DNA from: Guyparkeria halophila
Lineage (GTDB): Bacteria > Pseudomonadota > Gammaproteobacteria > Halothiobacillales > Halothiobacillaceae
Direction of reading: 5' to 3'
DNA length: 64,000 nucleotides
Assembly: GCF_034479635.1 (NCBI RefSeq)
Contig: NZ_CP140153.1
Location: 131,501 to 195,500, forward strand
Shown one piece after another: positions 40,694 through 48,907 of the stretch. Each line of letters starts with the position of its first letter. The first letter of the stretch is position 1. Made by a program: the position numbers and the translations under genes. Below the pieces are notes generated by a model. It worked only from the letters and a program-made list of their open reading frames with translations. It made no database searches and had not been told where the DNA came from.

Positions 40694-41248
40694 ATGGCAA
40701 GCAAGGCGCTGGTCATTCTGGCACCCGGTTTCGAGGACCTGGAGGCCATCACCACCATCGATATCCTGCGTCGTGGCGGTATCCAGGTGGAGGTTGCCGC
40801 CCTGCATGAAAACAAGGTGACCGGTTCACGCGGCACCACGGTCGTCGCCGACACCAACCTCACCCTGCTCGACGACGATCGGGTCTTCGATGCCATCGTG
40901 CTGCCCGGCGGTCAGCCCGGCGCGAACAACCTCGCCGCCGACAAGCGGGTCATCGCCCGCCTGCAGGATCAGTCGGTCGCGGGCCGCTGGATCGGTGCCG
41001 TCTGTGCCGCACCCAAGGTGCTCGCGGCCGCCGGTCTCCTCAAGGGACGTCGCGTCACGCACTTCCCCGGCGCGCTCGATGCGACCGACTCGCAGGGCGT
41101 CGAGGTGGCCGACGAGGCCGTGGTCGTCGACGGCAACCTGGTCACCGGTCGCGGTCCGGGCGTGGCGATGGACTTTGCCCTGGCGCTGGTCGAGCAACTG
41201 GCCGGGCGCGAAACCCGCGACGCGGTGGAATCCAAGCTCGCCCGTTGA
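40694..41248 (+). CDS. yajL: DJ-1/PfpI-family protein YajL
   Basis: A 184-residue protein of the DJ-1 superfamily with the conserved Glu14 (GFEDLE), the nucleophilic Cys104 in GAVCAAPKVL and the trailing GRGPGVAMDFALAL. YajL protects against electrophile and oxidative stress and is reported as a chaperone/deglycase, although the latter is disputed. It is 28 bases after ctpA on the same strand. A short hairpin terminator follows. Confidence 0.92.
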   Translation: MASKALVILAPGFEDLEAITTIDILRRGGIQVEVAALHENKVTGSRGTTVVADTNLTLLDDDRVFDAIVLPGGQPGANNLAADKRVIARLQDQSVAGRWIGAVCAAPKVLAAAGLLKGRRVTHFPGALDATDSQGVEVADEAVVVDGNLVTGRGPGVAMDFALALVEQLAGRETRDAVESKLAR

Positions 41249-41282
41249 ATCGCCTGCTCGACAATCACCCCCATCATGTCCC

Positions 41283-41308
41283 ACGCCTGCCCCTGCGGCA
41301 GGCGTTTT
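41283..41308 (+). terminator. yajL: Intrinsic terminator after yajL
   Basis: A 9-base stem ACGCCTGCC / GGCAGGCGT with a 5-base loop ends in TTTT, 34 bases past the yajL stop and just ahead of the next gene. Confidence 0.65.
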
Positions 41309-41321
41309 CCGTTGTCACGCC

Positions 41322-41939
41322 ATGAGCCAAACGGGCTACGTCACCCCGGCCGCGACGATCGAGCGCGAGCTGGAGATCAAGAAAAGCCGTTTCATCGCCC
41401 GCGCCGGGCTGGTCGCGGACCGCCAGGCGGCCCTGGCCTTCGTCGAGGCGGTGAAGGCCGACTACCCGGACGCCCGCCACCATTGCTGGGCCTACTTGAT
41501 CGGCAACCCCGACACGTCGGCCAGCGCGGCAATGAGCGATGACGGCGAACCGAGCGGCACCGCCGGCAAGCCGATTCTCAACGTCATCCAGCACAAGGGC
41601 ATCGGTGACGTGATCGTGGTGGTGACGCGCTACTTCGGCGGGGTCAAACTGGGGGCCGGCGGCCTGGTGCGCGCCTATGCCGGGTCGACCCAGCAGGTGC
41701 TGGCCGACCTTCCCCTGGACGAACATCGCCCGCAGCGGGCCTTTACCCTGGCGTTCGACTTTGCCGACGAGCAACCGTTGCGCCACTGGTCGGACCAGCA
41801 CGGGGCGCAACTGCAATCGATCGACTACGGCCCCCGGGTCACCGCGCAGCTGAACGTGCCGCTGGAACAGGTCGAGGCCTTCGAGGCCTTTCTCGGTGCC
41901 CAGGGCATCGAACGGCTCGGGGCAACGGACGACGACTGA
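41322..41939 (+). CDS. yigZ: YigZ/IMPACT-family protein
   Basis: A 205-residue protein with the UPF0029 N-terminal domain (KKSRFIARAG, DARHHCWAYLIG, MSDDGEPSGTAGKPIL, VVVTRYFGGVKLGAGGLVRAY in part) and a C-terminal ferredoxin-like domain (~140-205). The family is related to eukaryotic IMPACT, a translation-control protein; the bacterial role is not established. The start at ATG 41322 was chosen by homology to the family N-terminus. Confidence 0.92.
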   Translation: MSQTGYVTPAATIERELEIKKSRFIARAGLVADRQAALAFVEAVKADYPDARHHCWAYLIGNPDTSASAAMSDDGEPSGTAGKPILNVIQHKGIGDVIVVVTRYFGGVKLGAGGLVRAYAGSTQQVLADLPLDEHRPQRAFTLAFDFADEQPLRHWSDQHGAQLQSIDYGPRVTAQLNVPLEQVEAFEAFLGAQGIERLGATDDD

Positions 41940-41974
41940 GCGCCACCCGCCACAGGAGTCAATGAACGCAAAAA

Positions 41975-41998
41975 AGGCCCGGGCAGTTGCCCGGGCCT
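41975..41998. terminator. Bidirectional intrinsic terminator between yigZ and amtB
   Basis: A perfect 11-base stem AGGCCCGGGCA / TGCCCGGGCCT is flanked by A's on the left and CCTTTTT on the right. It sits between two convergent genes and can serve both. Confidence 0.8.
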
Positions 41999-42046
41999 CG
42001 CCTTTTTCCTGACACGTCCCTGTGTCGCCAACTCGATGATGTGTCT

Positions 42047-43291
42047 TTACTTGTTGGTGAACTCGGGGTAGGCCTCCATACCGCACTCGACCGAGTCGAC
42101 GCCTTCCTGCTCGTCCTCCTCGCTGATGCGCAGGCCCATCACGGCCTTGAGGATCAGCCAGATGATCAGGCTGGCGACGAAGACGAAGCCACCGATCAGG
42201 GCCAGACCGGCCAGCTGACCGCCGAGGGTCGCGCTGTCGTTGGACAGCAGTACCGCCAGCACGCCCCAGATACCGGCCACGCCGTGTACCGACAGGGCAC
42301 CGACCGGGTCGTCGATCTTGATCTTCTCGAAACCGAGGATCGAGAACACCACGATCACGCCACCGATGGCGCCGATGATGACCGCCAGGAGAGCCGACGG
42401 GGAGGACGGATCCGCGGTGATGGCGACCAGGCCAGCCAGTGCGCCGTTGAGCACCATGGTCAGGTCGACCTTGCCGAAGGTGAGCTTGGAGACGATCATC
42501 GCCGCGACCACGCCACCGGCAGCCGCCAGGTTGGTATTGGTGAACACCTGGGCGACGGCGTTGGCCGAGTCGACATCGGAGACCTTGAGTTCCGAGCCGC
42601 CGTTGAAGCCGAACCAGCCCAACCACAGGATGAACGTACCCAGTGTCGCCAGCGGCAGGTTGGCACCCGGCAGGGCATTGACCTGGCCGTTCGGACCGAA
42701 CTTGCCCTTACGCGGGCCGAGCAGCAGGACACCAGCCAATGCGGCGACCGCACCGGCGAAGTGGACGATGCCCGAACCGGCGTAGTCGGAGTAGCCCAGA
42801 TCGCTCAGGATGCCGCCACCCCAGCTCCAGTAGCCCTGGATCGGGTAGATCAGGCCGGTGAGGACCACGGTGAAGGCGAGGAACGACCACAGCTTCATCC
42901 GTTCGGCGACCACGCCGGAGACGATCGACATGGCAGTGGCCACGAACACGACCTGGAAGAAGAAGTCGGCCATGTTGGAGTAGTAGATGTCACCACCACT
43001 CGCCGCGACTTCGGCTGCCGTGTTGTCTGCGCCCAGGAAGAACGACAGGCCCGGGATGATGCTGGAGACGCCGTCGCTGTACATGATGTTGTAGCCAACG
43101 GCCATGTACATGATGCAGGCGATCGAGAACAGCGCGATGTTCTTTGTCAGGATCTCGACGGTGCTCTTGGAGCGCACCAACCCGGCCTCGAGCATGGTGA
43201 AGCCTGCCGCCATCCACATGACGAAGGCACCGGCGATCAGGAAGTAGAACGTATCGAGGGCATAGCCCAGTTCGATGACTTGAGTTTCCAC
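42047..43291 (-). CDS. amtB: Ammonium transporter AmtB
   Basis: A trimeric inner-membrane ammonium channel. The 414-residue protein has 11 helices and the twin pore histidines in GIVHFAGAVAAL and ALSVHGVAGIWG, plus the FNGGSE signature. The C-terminal cytoplasmic tail (LRISEEDEQEGVD) is the site bound by GlnK. It lies 15 bases after glnK in a conserved glnK-amtB pair that is normally induced under nitrogen limitation. No cleavable signal peptide is apparent. Confidence 0.97.
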   Translation of the reverse strand: METQVIELGYALDTFYFLIAGAFVMWMAAGFTMLEAGLVRSKSTVEILTKNIALFSIACIMYMAVGYNIMYSDGVSSIIPGLSFFLGADNTAAEVAASGGDIYYSNMADFFFQVVFVATAMSIVSGVVAERMKLWSFLAFTVVLTGLIYPIQGYWSWGGGILSDLGYSDYAGSGIVHFAGAVAALAGVLLLGPRKGKFGPNGQVNALPGANLPLATLGTFILWLGWFGFNGGSELKVSDVDSANAVAQVFTNTNLAAAGGVVAAMIVSKLTFGKVDLTMVLNGALAGLVAITADPSSPSALLAVIIGAIGGVIVVFSILGFEKIKIDDPVGALSVHGVAGIWGVLAVLLSNDSATLGGQLAGLALIGGFVFVASLIIWLILKAVMGLRISEEDEQEGVDSVECGMEAYPEFTNK

Positions 43292-43306
43292 GGTGAAATC
43301 CTCCGC

Positions 43307-43672
<366 letters not shown>

Positions 43673-43709
43673 TCAGGCCGACCCATGAGTCCGTTTGGGT
43701 CGGGGGCGA

Positions 43710-44441
43710 TCAGAACGACTTCGACCAGCTGATCCAGAGCTTCAGGTCGTCGGAATTGTCGTCGCCGAAGACCGGATTGCCCTCGTCGATGTCAGCGAGT
43801 TCGAAGTTCAGGCCAAAGGAACCGAATTCCCCGGCATCCTTGGAGAGGCCCGCACTCCAGTGACCGTAGTCCACATCGTAGGTCGAGCTATCGGCATCGA
43901 AGCTGTAGTAACCGTAGTAGAGGCTACCGCTGTAGCCGGACTCGCCGAACGGCACGTCGACACCGGCGTAGTAGTACATGTCACCCGTGTCGAAGACGCT
44001 CTCGCCCGTCGCCTGGGAATTGACCGTGTAGGCCATGCCCGCGGTGAAGTAGCTGTAGGTCAGGGAGCCGTAGATCTCGCCGAAGTCAAGATCATCGCCG
44101 TCCGGGTAGGCGTAGTAGATATAGCCGACGTCGTAACCGAGATCGCCGATGCTGCCACCGTAGCCGGCGTAGAGGTCGAGCTCGTAGCTGGTGCCGTCAC
44201 CGAAGTCGACGGTAGACGCCCAGGTACCGGCGTAAAAACCGGACTCGTGCCCATAATCGAGACCGCCTTGAACGGCCGCACCGTCGTCGGTCTGGGTGAC
44301 ACCACGGAAGAAGTAGTTGGAAACCACGCCGGCATTGGCGGACACCTCGGCCGCGGCCACGGAAGGCAGGGTGAGGGCCGACAGGCTGAGGGCGGAGGCC
44401 ATGGCGGTGGAAAGGCTGGTTGCGATAAGGGTCTTTTTCAT
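43710..44441 (-). CDS. TorF-family putative outer-membrane porin
   Basis: A 243-residue protein with a signal peptide (1-~31, MKKTLIATSLSTAMASA...) and amphipathic, Tyr/Gly/Asp-rich beta strands ending in an aromatic residue (WSKSF), as expected of an outer-membrane barrel. VSNYFFRGVTQTDDGAAVQGG is the hallmark opening of the Gcw_chp/TorF family. Members often sit next to glnK-amtB, suggesting a role in uptake of a nitrogen source; the substrate is unproven. It is first in the torF-glnK-amtB unit behind a sigma-54-like promoter. Confidence 0.9.
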   Translation of the reverse strand: MKKTLIATSLSTAMASALSLSALTLPSVAAAEVSANAGVVSNYFFRGVTQTDDGAAVQGGLDYGHESGFYAGTWASTVDFGDGTSYELDLYAGYGGSIGDLGYDVGYIYYAYPDGDDLDFGEIYGSLTYSYFTAGMAYTVNSQATGESVFDTGDMYYYAGVDVPFGESGYSGSLYYGYYSFDADSSTYDVDYGHWSAGLSKDAGEFGSFGLNFELADIDEGNPVFGDDNSDDLKLWISWSKSF

Positions 44442-44484
44442 GTCTGTGCTCCATCAGGTGAACGTTCGGGTTCACCCGGGACAT

Positions 44485-44500
44485 TGCACCGCCCGTGCCA
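44485..44500 (-). promoter_or_regulatory. Putative sigma-54 promoter of torF-glnK-amtB
   Basis: On the minus strand, TGGCACGGGCGGTGCA has the invariant GG and GC exactly 10 bases apart and differs from the consensus TGGCACG-n4-TTGCA at one position. It ends 44 bases ahead of the torF ATG. Sigma-54 control is the rule for glnK-amtB in Gammaproteobacteria. Confidence 0.75.
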
Positions 44501-44575
44501 AGTCTGTTTTTTGTTTATTTACATGCAGTTAGGCAACGCCCTTGCTCGAACGCCCGGACAACGCACCCGACGGTC

Positions 44576-44700
44576 TCCCCAAATTGGGGATGCCGTTTTT
44601 TGCCTCTGCCACATTGTGGTGCGTCGGTCATGCCTGGCATCGGGCCACACTGGCGCGCGCCGCATCTTGCATCTGTCAGGGGTATCCCCAACAATCGGGA
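44576..44700. promoter_or_regulatory. Candidate enhancer region: twin palindromes and an NtrC-like site
   Basis: The palindrome TCCCCAAATTGGGGA (44576-44590) and a related copy TCCCCAACAATCGGGA (44685-44700) are each followed by TGCCG. Between them, 44607-44623 read on the minus strand is CGCACCACAATGTGGCA, close to the NtrC consensus TGCACCA-n3-TGGTGCA (first half near perfect, second half 5 of 7). All lie 85-215 bases upstream of the sigma-54 -12 element, a normal enhancer distance, and also upstream of the divergent ubiK. Confidence 0.45.
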
Positions 44701-44734
44701 TGCCGTCGACGACGAACCACACCGAGGTACCGAG

Positions 44735-45016
44735 ATGTCCATCACCCACACGATCGAAGAGATCTCTCAGCGCATCGAGCAGTCGATGCCCGAGAGCCTG
44801 CGCGAGGGCAAGCAGGAGTTCGAAAAAGCCGTGCGCCAGGCCGTCAGCAACGGGTTTTCGCGCATGGACCTGGTGACACGCGAGGAATTCGACGTCCAGA
44901 CCCAGGTGCTCGCCCGCACCCGCGCCAAGCTCGAGGCACTGGAGCAGCGCGTCGCCGAGTTGGAAAAACACCACGGCGGCCCGTCGGACAATGAAGAAGG
45001 CGACATGGCCAGCTGA
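44735..45016 (+). CDS. ubiK: Ubiquinone biosynthesis accessory factor UbiK (YqiC/BMFP family)
   Basis: A 93-residue protein with an N-terminal amphipathic region (IEEISQRIEQSMPESLREG) and a C-terminal coiled coil (VLARTRAKLEALEQRVAELEK in part, ~55-78), the BMFP layout. UbiK binds UbiJ and helps the soluble Ubi complex make ubiquinone under aerobic conditions. The ATG at 44735 has GAGG upstream. The amtB-glnK / ubiK / yifB neighbourhood is also seen in Pseudomonas. Confidence 0.9.
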   Translation: MSITHTIEEISQRIEQSMPESLREGKQEFEKAVRQAVSNGFSRMDLVTREEFDVQTQVLARTRAKLEALEQRVAELEKHHGGPSDNEEGDMAS

Positions 45017-45057
45017 ATCCTGACCGGCGAGCCGATTTGCTCGCCGACTCGTTCAAC

Positions 45058-45099
45058 AGGCCGTTGGTGGGGGCATGGATGCCCGGCCACCAACGGCCT
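45058..45099. repeat. Long perfect hairpin between ubiK and yifB
   Basis: Arms AGGCCGTTGGTGG (45058-45070) and CCACCAACGGCCT (45087-45099) pair perfectly and enclose a second stem GGGCAT / ATGCCC (45071-45076, 45079-45084). The result is a near-continuous 19-pair hairpin with a 2-base bulge and a 2-base loop. No T-tract follows, so it is not a standard terminator; a cruciform or processing site is possible. Confidence 0.7.
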
Positions 45100-45183
45100 G
45101 GGATCGACAATCCCCTTCGCCGGCACCGGTATTTTGCAAGGCGGCCCGCCGGCCGACCTATCCACGACACGAGGCATACGGAC

Positions 45184-46690
45184 ATGCCCATCGCCAAGAT
45201 CCACAGCCGAGCCCTGCTCGGCATTCACGCCCCCGCGGTCACCGTCGAGGCCCATGTCGCCCCGGGGCTGCCGGCGTTCACCCTGGTCGGGCTGCCGGAG
45301 ACCGCGGTGCGCGAATCCCGGGACCGGGTGCGCGCGGCGATCCTCTCCTCGGGCTTCGAGTTCCCGCCGCGTCGGTTGACCGTCAATCTCGCCCCGGCGG
45401 ACCTGCCCAAGGAAAGCGCGCGCTTCGATCTCGCCATCGCCCTCGCCATCCTCGCCGCCACCGGCCAGCTGCCGGCACCCGCCCGCGAACGATTGGCGCA
45501 GATCGAATGCCTGGGCGAGCTCTCCCTGGATGGCAGTCTGCGCTCGGTGCGCGGCAACCTGTCGGCGGCACGGGCGGCACGGGATGCCGGACGGGAGTTG
45601 CTCCTGCCGGCCGACGGCCAGGCGGAGGCGGAACTGATCCCGGGGGTTACCGGGCGAGGACTGCATCACCTGCGCGATCTTGTGGCCTACCTGGCCGGCG
45701 AGGCCGACCCTGTGCGCCTGGAACACCGCCCACCTCCACCGGTCGATCCGGCCATCAATGGCGATCTGGCCGATGTGCGCGGCCAGCCGCGCGCCAAGCG
45801 CGCACTCGCCATCGCCGCCGCGGGCGGCCACAACCTGTTGCTGATCGGTCCACCGGGTGCCGGCAAGAGTATGCTCGCCCAACGGCTCGCCGGCATCCTG
45901 CCGCCGATGACCGAGGAAGAGGCCCTGGCCGCCGCCGAGGTCTCCACCGTGACGCCCGGCGGCTTCGACCCGGCGCTTTTCGGACAACGTCCGTTTCGCG
46001 CCCCGCACCATTCCGCGTCGGCCGTCGCGCTGATCGGTGGCGGTTCGCACCCGGCGCCGGGCGAGATCTCGCTCGCCCACCACGGCACCTTGTTTCTCGA
46101 CGAATTGCCGGAGTTCGACCGCCGCGTGCTCGAGGCCCTGCGCGAGCCACTCGAGGCCGGTTCGGTAATGATCTCGCGAGCCGCGCGTCACGCCCGCTTC
46201 CCGGCCGACTTTCAGCTGGTCGCCGCGATGAACCCGTCGCCGCAGGGCAGCGAAATCCACTCGCGGGCCGCCCAGCGGTACCGGGCCAAGGTCTCGGGGC
46301 CCCTGCTCGACCGGATCGACATTCACCTGGAAGTCCCGCGCGTGCCGGCCACCGATCTCGATCAGGCACAGCCGGACGGCGAGGACAGTCAGACCGTGCG
46401 TGAGCGGGTCATCGCGGCACGCCAGCGCATGCGGGAACGACAGGGGGGGGGTCAATGCGCGTCTCGACGCCGGCGGGGTGGCCAAGCACATCGTGCTGGC
46501 ACCCCCCGAACGCCACATGCTCAACCGGGCGATCGAGCAGTTGAATCTCTCGGGGCGGGCGCGCGAGCGGATCCTCAAGCTCGCCCGCAGTATTGCCGAC
46601 TACGAGGCTCGCGAGGCGATCGATTCGGCCGCACTGGCCGAGGCGATCGGCTACCGCAATCTCGATCGGCTGTTCGGCGGTGGGGCCTAG
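45184..46690 (+). pseudogene. comM: YifB/ComM-family Mg-chelatase-like AAA+ ATPase, frame broken at a 9-G tract
   Basis: ComM/YifB is a hexameric helicase that promotes branch migration during natural transformation. The frame from the ATG at 45184 encodes the N-terminal ChlI-like domain, Walker A GPPGAGKSMLAQRL, Walker B LFLDELPEF and the sensor region to QRMRERQ. At a run of nine G's (46443-46451) it slips. The family C-terminus (VNARLDAGG... LKLARSIADYEAREAID... EAIGYRNLDR) continues in the +1 frame to a TAG at 46688-46690. Removing one G restores a ~500-residue protein. Uncorrected, the first frame runs to 46743 with an unrelated tail. Sequencing error, slipped-strand variation and true loss are all possible. 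Confidence 0.85.
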
Positions 46691-46698
46691 CCAAGAAC

Positions 46699-47697
46699 CT
46701 AGGGACAGCGAGCGGTGATGATGGCGCGCTGGGGCGCGGGTAGCCCCTCACGGGTCCGAGTGGGGTCGTCGGGGTCGAGGAAGTCGACCAGCGACTGCCG
46801 GTCGCCGAACCATTCGGTACGGTGCTGCTCCTCGGCGGTGGTTACCGTCACGTCGATCACCTCGGGATCGACGAAACCCATCCGTTTGAGCCAGCCGATC
46901 ACGGCGGCCGGACTGGGCAGGAACCAGACGTTGCGCATGCCAGCATAGCGATCCGCCGGGGTGAGGATGGTGGTGGCATCGCCCTCGACCACCAGGGTCT
47001 CGAGGACCAGCTCGCCGCCGGGGCGCAGGCAGGCCTTGAGTTCGCCCAGGTGCGTGAACGGATCGCGGCGGTGATAGAGCACGCCCATGGAGAAGACCGT
47101 GTCGAAGCGCGGTCGCTGTGGGAAACGCTCCAGCGTGGTGGGCACGATGCCGGCGCGCGTCTCGCCCAGCAGGTGGGCGACGGCGTGGAACTGGGCGACG
47201 AACACCCAGGTGGGATCGACGCCTAGGGCGAAATCCGCCCCCGCGCCGAGCATGCGCCACAGGTGATAGCCATTCCCGCTGCCGATATCAAGCACCCGCC
47301 GACCGGCGAGCGGCTGGATACGATCGACCAGGCGATCCCATTTGAGATCCGAGCGCCACTCGGTGTCGATCAACACGCCAAACAGTTCGTAGGGGCCCTT
47401 GCGCCAGGGGATCAGGGCACGCAGGTCGGCCTCCAGCCCGGGCAGGGCGGGACCGTCGGTGGTCGCGGTGATGGCGGGCCGGTCGAGATGATTGATCGCC
47501 CCGGCGGGACGCTCGGGGAGGGCACCGACGGCGGCGAGCCAGCGCGACCAGTCACCATGATTGACCGCGGACCAGTCGAACGTCCGCCATCCCTCCATCG
47601 GCATCCGCCGGGGCAGATGGCCAAGCGCTGCCCGCGTCTGGCGGGCGATGCGCTCGACCCCGAGCGCGATCTGCTGCTCCGTCGTTGCCTCCGTCAT
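46699..47697 (-). CDS. cmoB: tRNA U34 carboxymethyltransferase CmoB
   Basis: CmoB transfers the carboxymethyl group of carboxy-SAM to 5-hydroxyuridine 34, giving cmo5U in tRNAs that read four-codon boxes. The 332-residue protein has the SAM-type motif VLDIGSGNGYHLWRM, followed by LGVDPT and MGVLYHRRDPFTHL; the C-terminus matches the family (NVWFLPSP, VTTAEEQHRTEWF). The ATG at 47695-47697 gives E. coli-like length (323). Its cognate cmoA is one gene upstream, with an outer-membrane protein gene between. Confidence 0.95.
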   Translation of the reverse strand: MTEATTEQQIALGVERIARQTRAALGHLPRRMPMEGWRTFDWSAVNHGDWSRWLAAVGALPERPAGAINHLDRPAITATTDGPALPGLEADLRALIPWRKGPYELFGVLIDTEWRSDLKWDRLVDRIQPLAGRRVLDIGSGNGYHLWRMLGAGADFALGVDPTWVFVAQFHAVAHLLGETRAGIVPTTLERFPQRPRFDTVFSMGVLYHRRDPFTHLGELKACLRPGGELVLETLVVEGDATTILTPADRYAGMRNVWFLPSPAAVIGWLKRMGFVDPEVIDVTVTTAEEQHRTEWFGDRQSLVDFLDPDDPTRTREGLPAPQRAIITARCP

Positions 47698-47704
47698 CGA
47701 CGGA

Positions 47705-48796
47705 TCAGAACCGATAGCCGAGACCGACGGCGAACACGCCCGTCTGCTGATCGTAGAAGCGGATGTCGGAATCGCGCTCGGACCACACGCCATAGGCGTT
47801 GACCGACCAGTTCGACCAGCCGAACGGCTCGGCGTAGCGCACACCGGCGACCAGGCCCATTTCCTTGCCATCACGGTACTCGTCGTAGATCGGCTGACGC
47901 GCGTCATAGCGGTCGACGCCGTAGTAACCGGTCATCGAGAGCGACCAGCGATCCATGTCGTAGCGGGCAGTCAGCTGCGGGCGCAGCAGCCAGCCTCGGT
48001 TGGCCGCGCCATCGGCATCCAGGCGACGGTACTGCACCCCCGGCGTCAGGCTGAAGCGATCGGTCAGCGCGAGCCGGTAGTTGAGATCAAAGCGGTGCTC
48101 CGTGCCTTCTCGCGCCAGCAGTCGACGGTCGCCGGCCGAGAGGCCCAGCGCCTGACCGGAACGTTCCTCGTCGATGTCGCGGCGGTAGAGCCGGTAGTCC
48201 ACCGACAACCCCGAGCCGGCGATCCCCGCCAACCCCAGATGTAGGCCGCGCCGATCGACATCGGTGGCATCCCGGCGGGTGCCGACGACGAAGGGGTCCG
48301 ACCAGACCTCGCTGTCATTCACGGTGACCGGAATCACGCCGACCGTCAGCAGACCGATACCGCCGACCAAGTAGCGCGCGCCGACTTCGACACCGATTTC
48401 TCCATCGGCCAGGGCGGAACGAGGCGTGCCGGCATAGAGCGACAACTCCCGTGGCACGATGGTGTAGTCGATTTGCCCCAGCGCCCCACCGATCGGTCGC
48501 GTTTCGCGTGAGGAAAGGCTGTAGAGGGAATCGATACGCTTCTGGTCACTGGAGACCGCCAGGTTGGAGCGGCTCGAAATGACACCGATCAGCGGCTGAA
48601 TCTCGCCCGAGAAACCGGTCTCGTCGGCTATCGGCGAGGCCTGCACCCCCGTTGCAAGGAGCAGGCTCAGCGGCAGGATGGCCCGGGCCGCCGCCTGGGC
48701 CATAACCTGGGCCATAACCTGGGCCATAACCTGGGCAATGGCCTTAGCAAAGGCCTGAGCAATGGCTCGGGACACGAGTTTTGCAGAAGATTTCAT
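47705..48796 (-). CDS. DUF2860-family outer-membrane protein with repeat-bearing signal region
   Basis: A 363-residue protein. After the signal region, mature sequence from about SPIADETGFSG begins with the DUF2860 pattern (FSGEIQPLIGVISSRSNL) and continues in amphipathic, Tyr/Arg-rich beta strands to a C-terminal YRF, as in outer-membrane barrels. The N-terminus is odd: it is ~50 residues long, with repeated AQVM units encoded by a 12-base tandem repeat. Relatives occur in Vibrio and Halomonas, with no known function. It is inserted between cmoA and cmoB, 7 bases ahead of cmoB. AGGAACGGA precedes the ATG. Confidence 0.8.
   Translation of the reverse strand: MKSSAKLVSRAIAQAFAKAIAQVMAQVMAQVMAQAAARAILPLSLLLATGVQASPIADETGFSGEIQPLIGVISSRSNLAVSSDQKRIDSLYSLSSRETRPIGGALGQIDYTIVPRELSLYAGTPRSALADGEIGVEVGARYLVGGIGLLTVGVIPVTVNDSEVWSDPFVVGTRRDATDVDRRGLHLGLAGIAGSGLSVDYRLYRRDIDEERSGQALGLSAGDRRLLAREGTEHRFDLNYRLALTDRFSLTPGVQYRRLDADGAANRGWLLRPQLTARYDMDRWSLSMTGYYGVDRYDARQPIYDEYRDGKEMGLVAGVRYAEPFGWSNWSVNAYGVWSERDSDIRFYDQQTGVFAVGLGYRF
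48695..48742. repeat. 12-base tandem repeat in the DUF2860 gene
   Basis: Three exact copies of CTGGGCCATAAC (48695-48706, 48707-48718, 48719-48730) are followed by a degenerate fourth (CTGGGCAATGGC). On the coding strand each unit specifies four residues (AQVM-type), so copy-number change would keep the frame and alter only the signal region length. Confidence 0.85.
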
Positions 48797-48907
48797 CGGT
48801 TCCGTTCCTGTTGTTCACATGCCACGAAATCGCGATCGTCCGACGTGGGTCGCACAGCATAAGAGTTCTGTCTCTTCCCGCCATGAGCGGTTCCCCCGAC
48901 AGGGCAA

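Noticed and set aside
44665-44680. Third copy of the palindromic repeat (TTGCATCTG seen in reverse orientation)
   Set aside because: The matching second core end does not occur at the 67-base spacing, so a 9-base match is probably chance.
44767-46578. Long minus-strand frame opposite ubiK and yifB
   Set aside because: It overlaps genes with clear family motifs on the other strand, has no ribosome binding site, and is low-complexity Arg/Gly-rich sequence.
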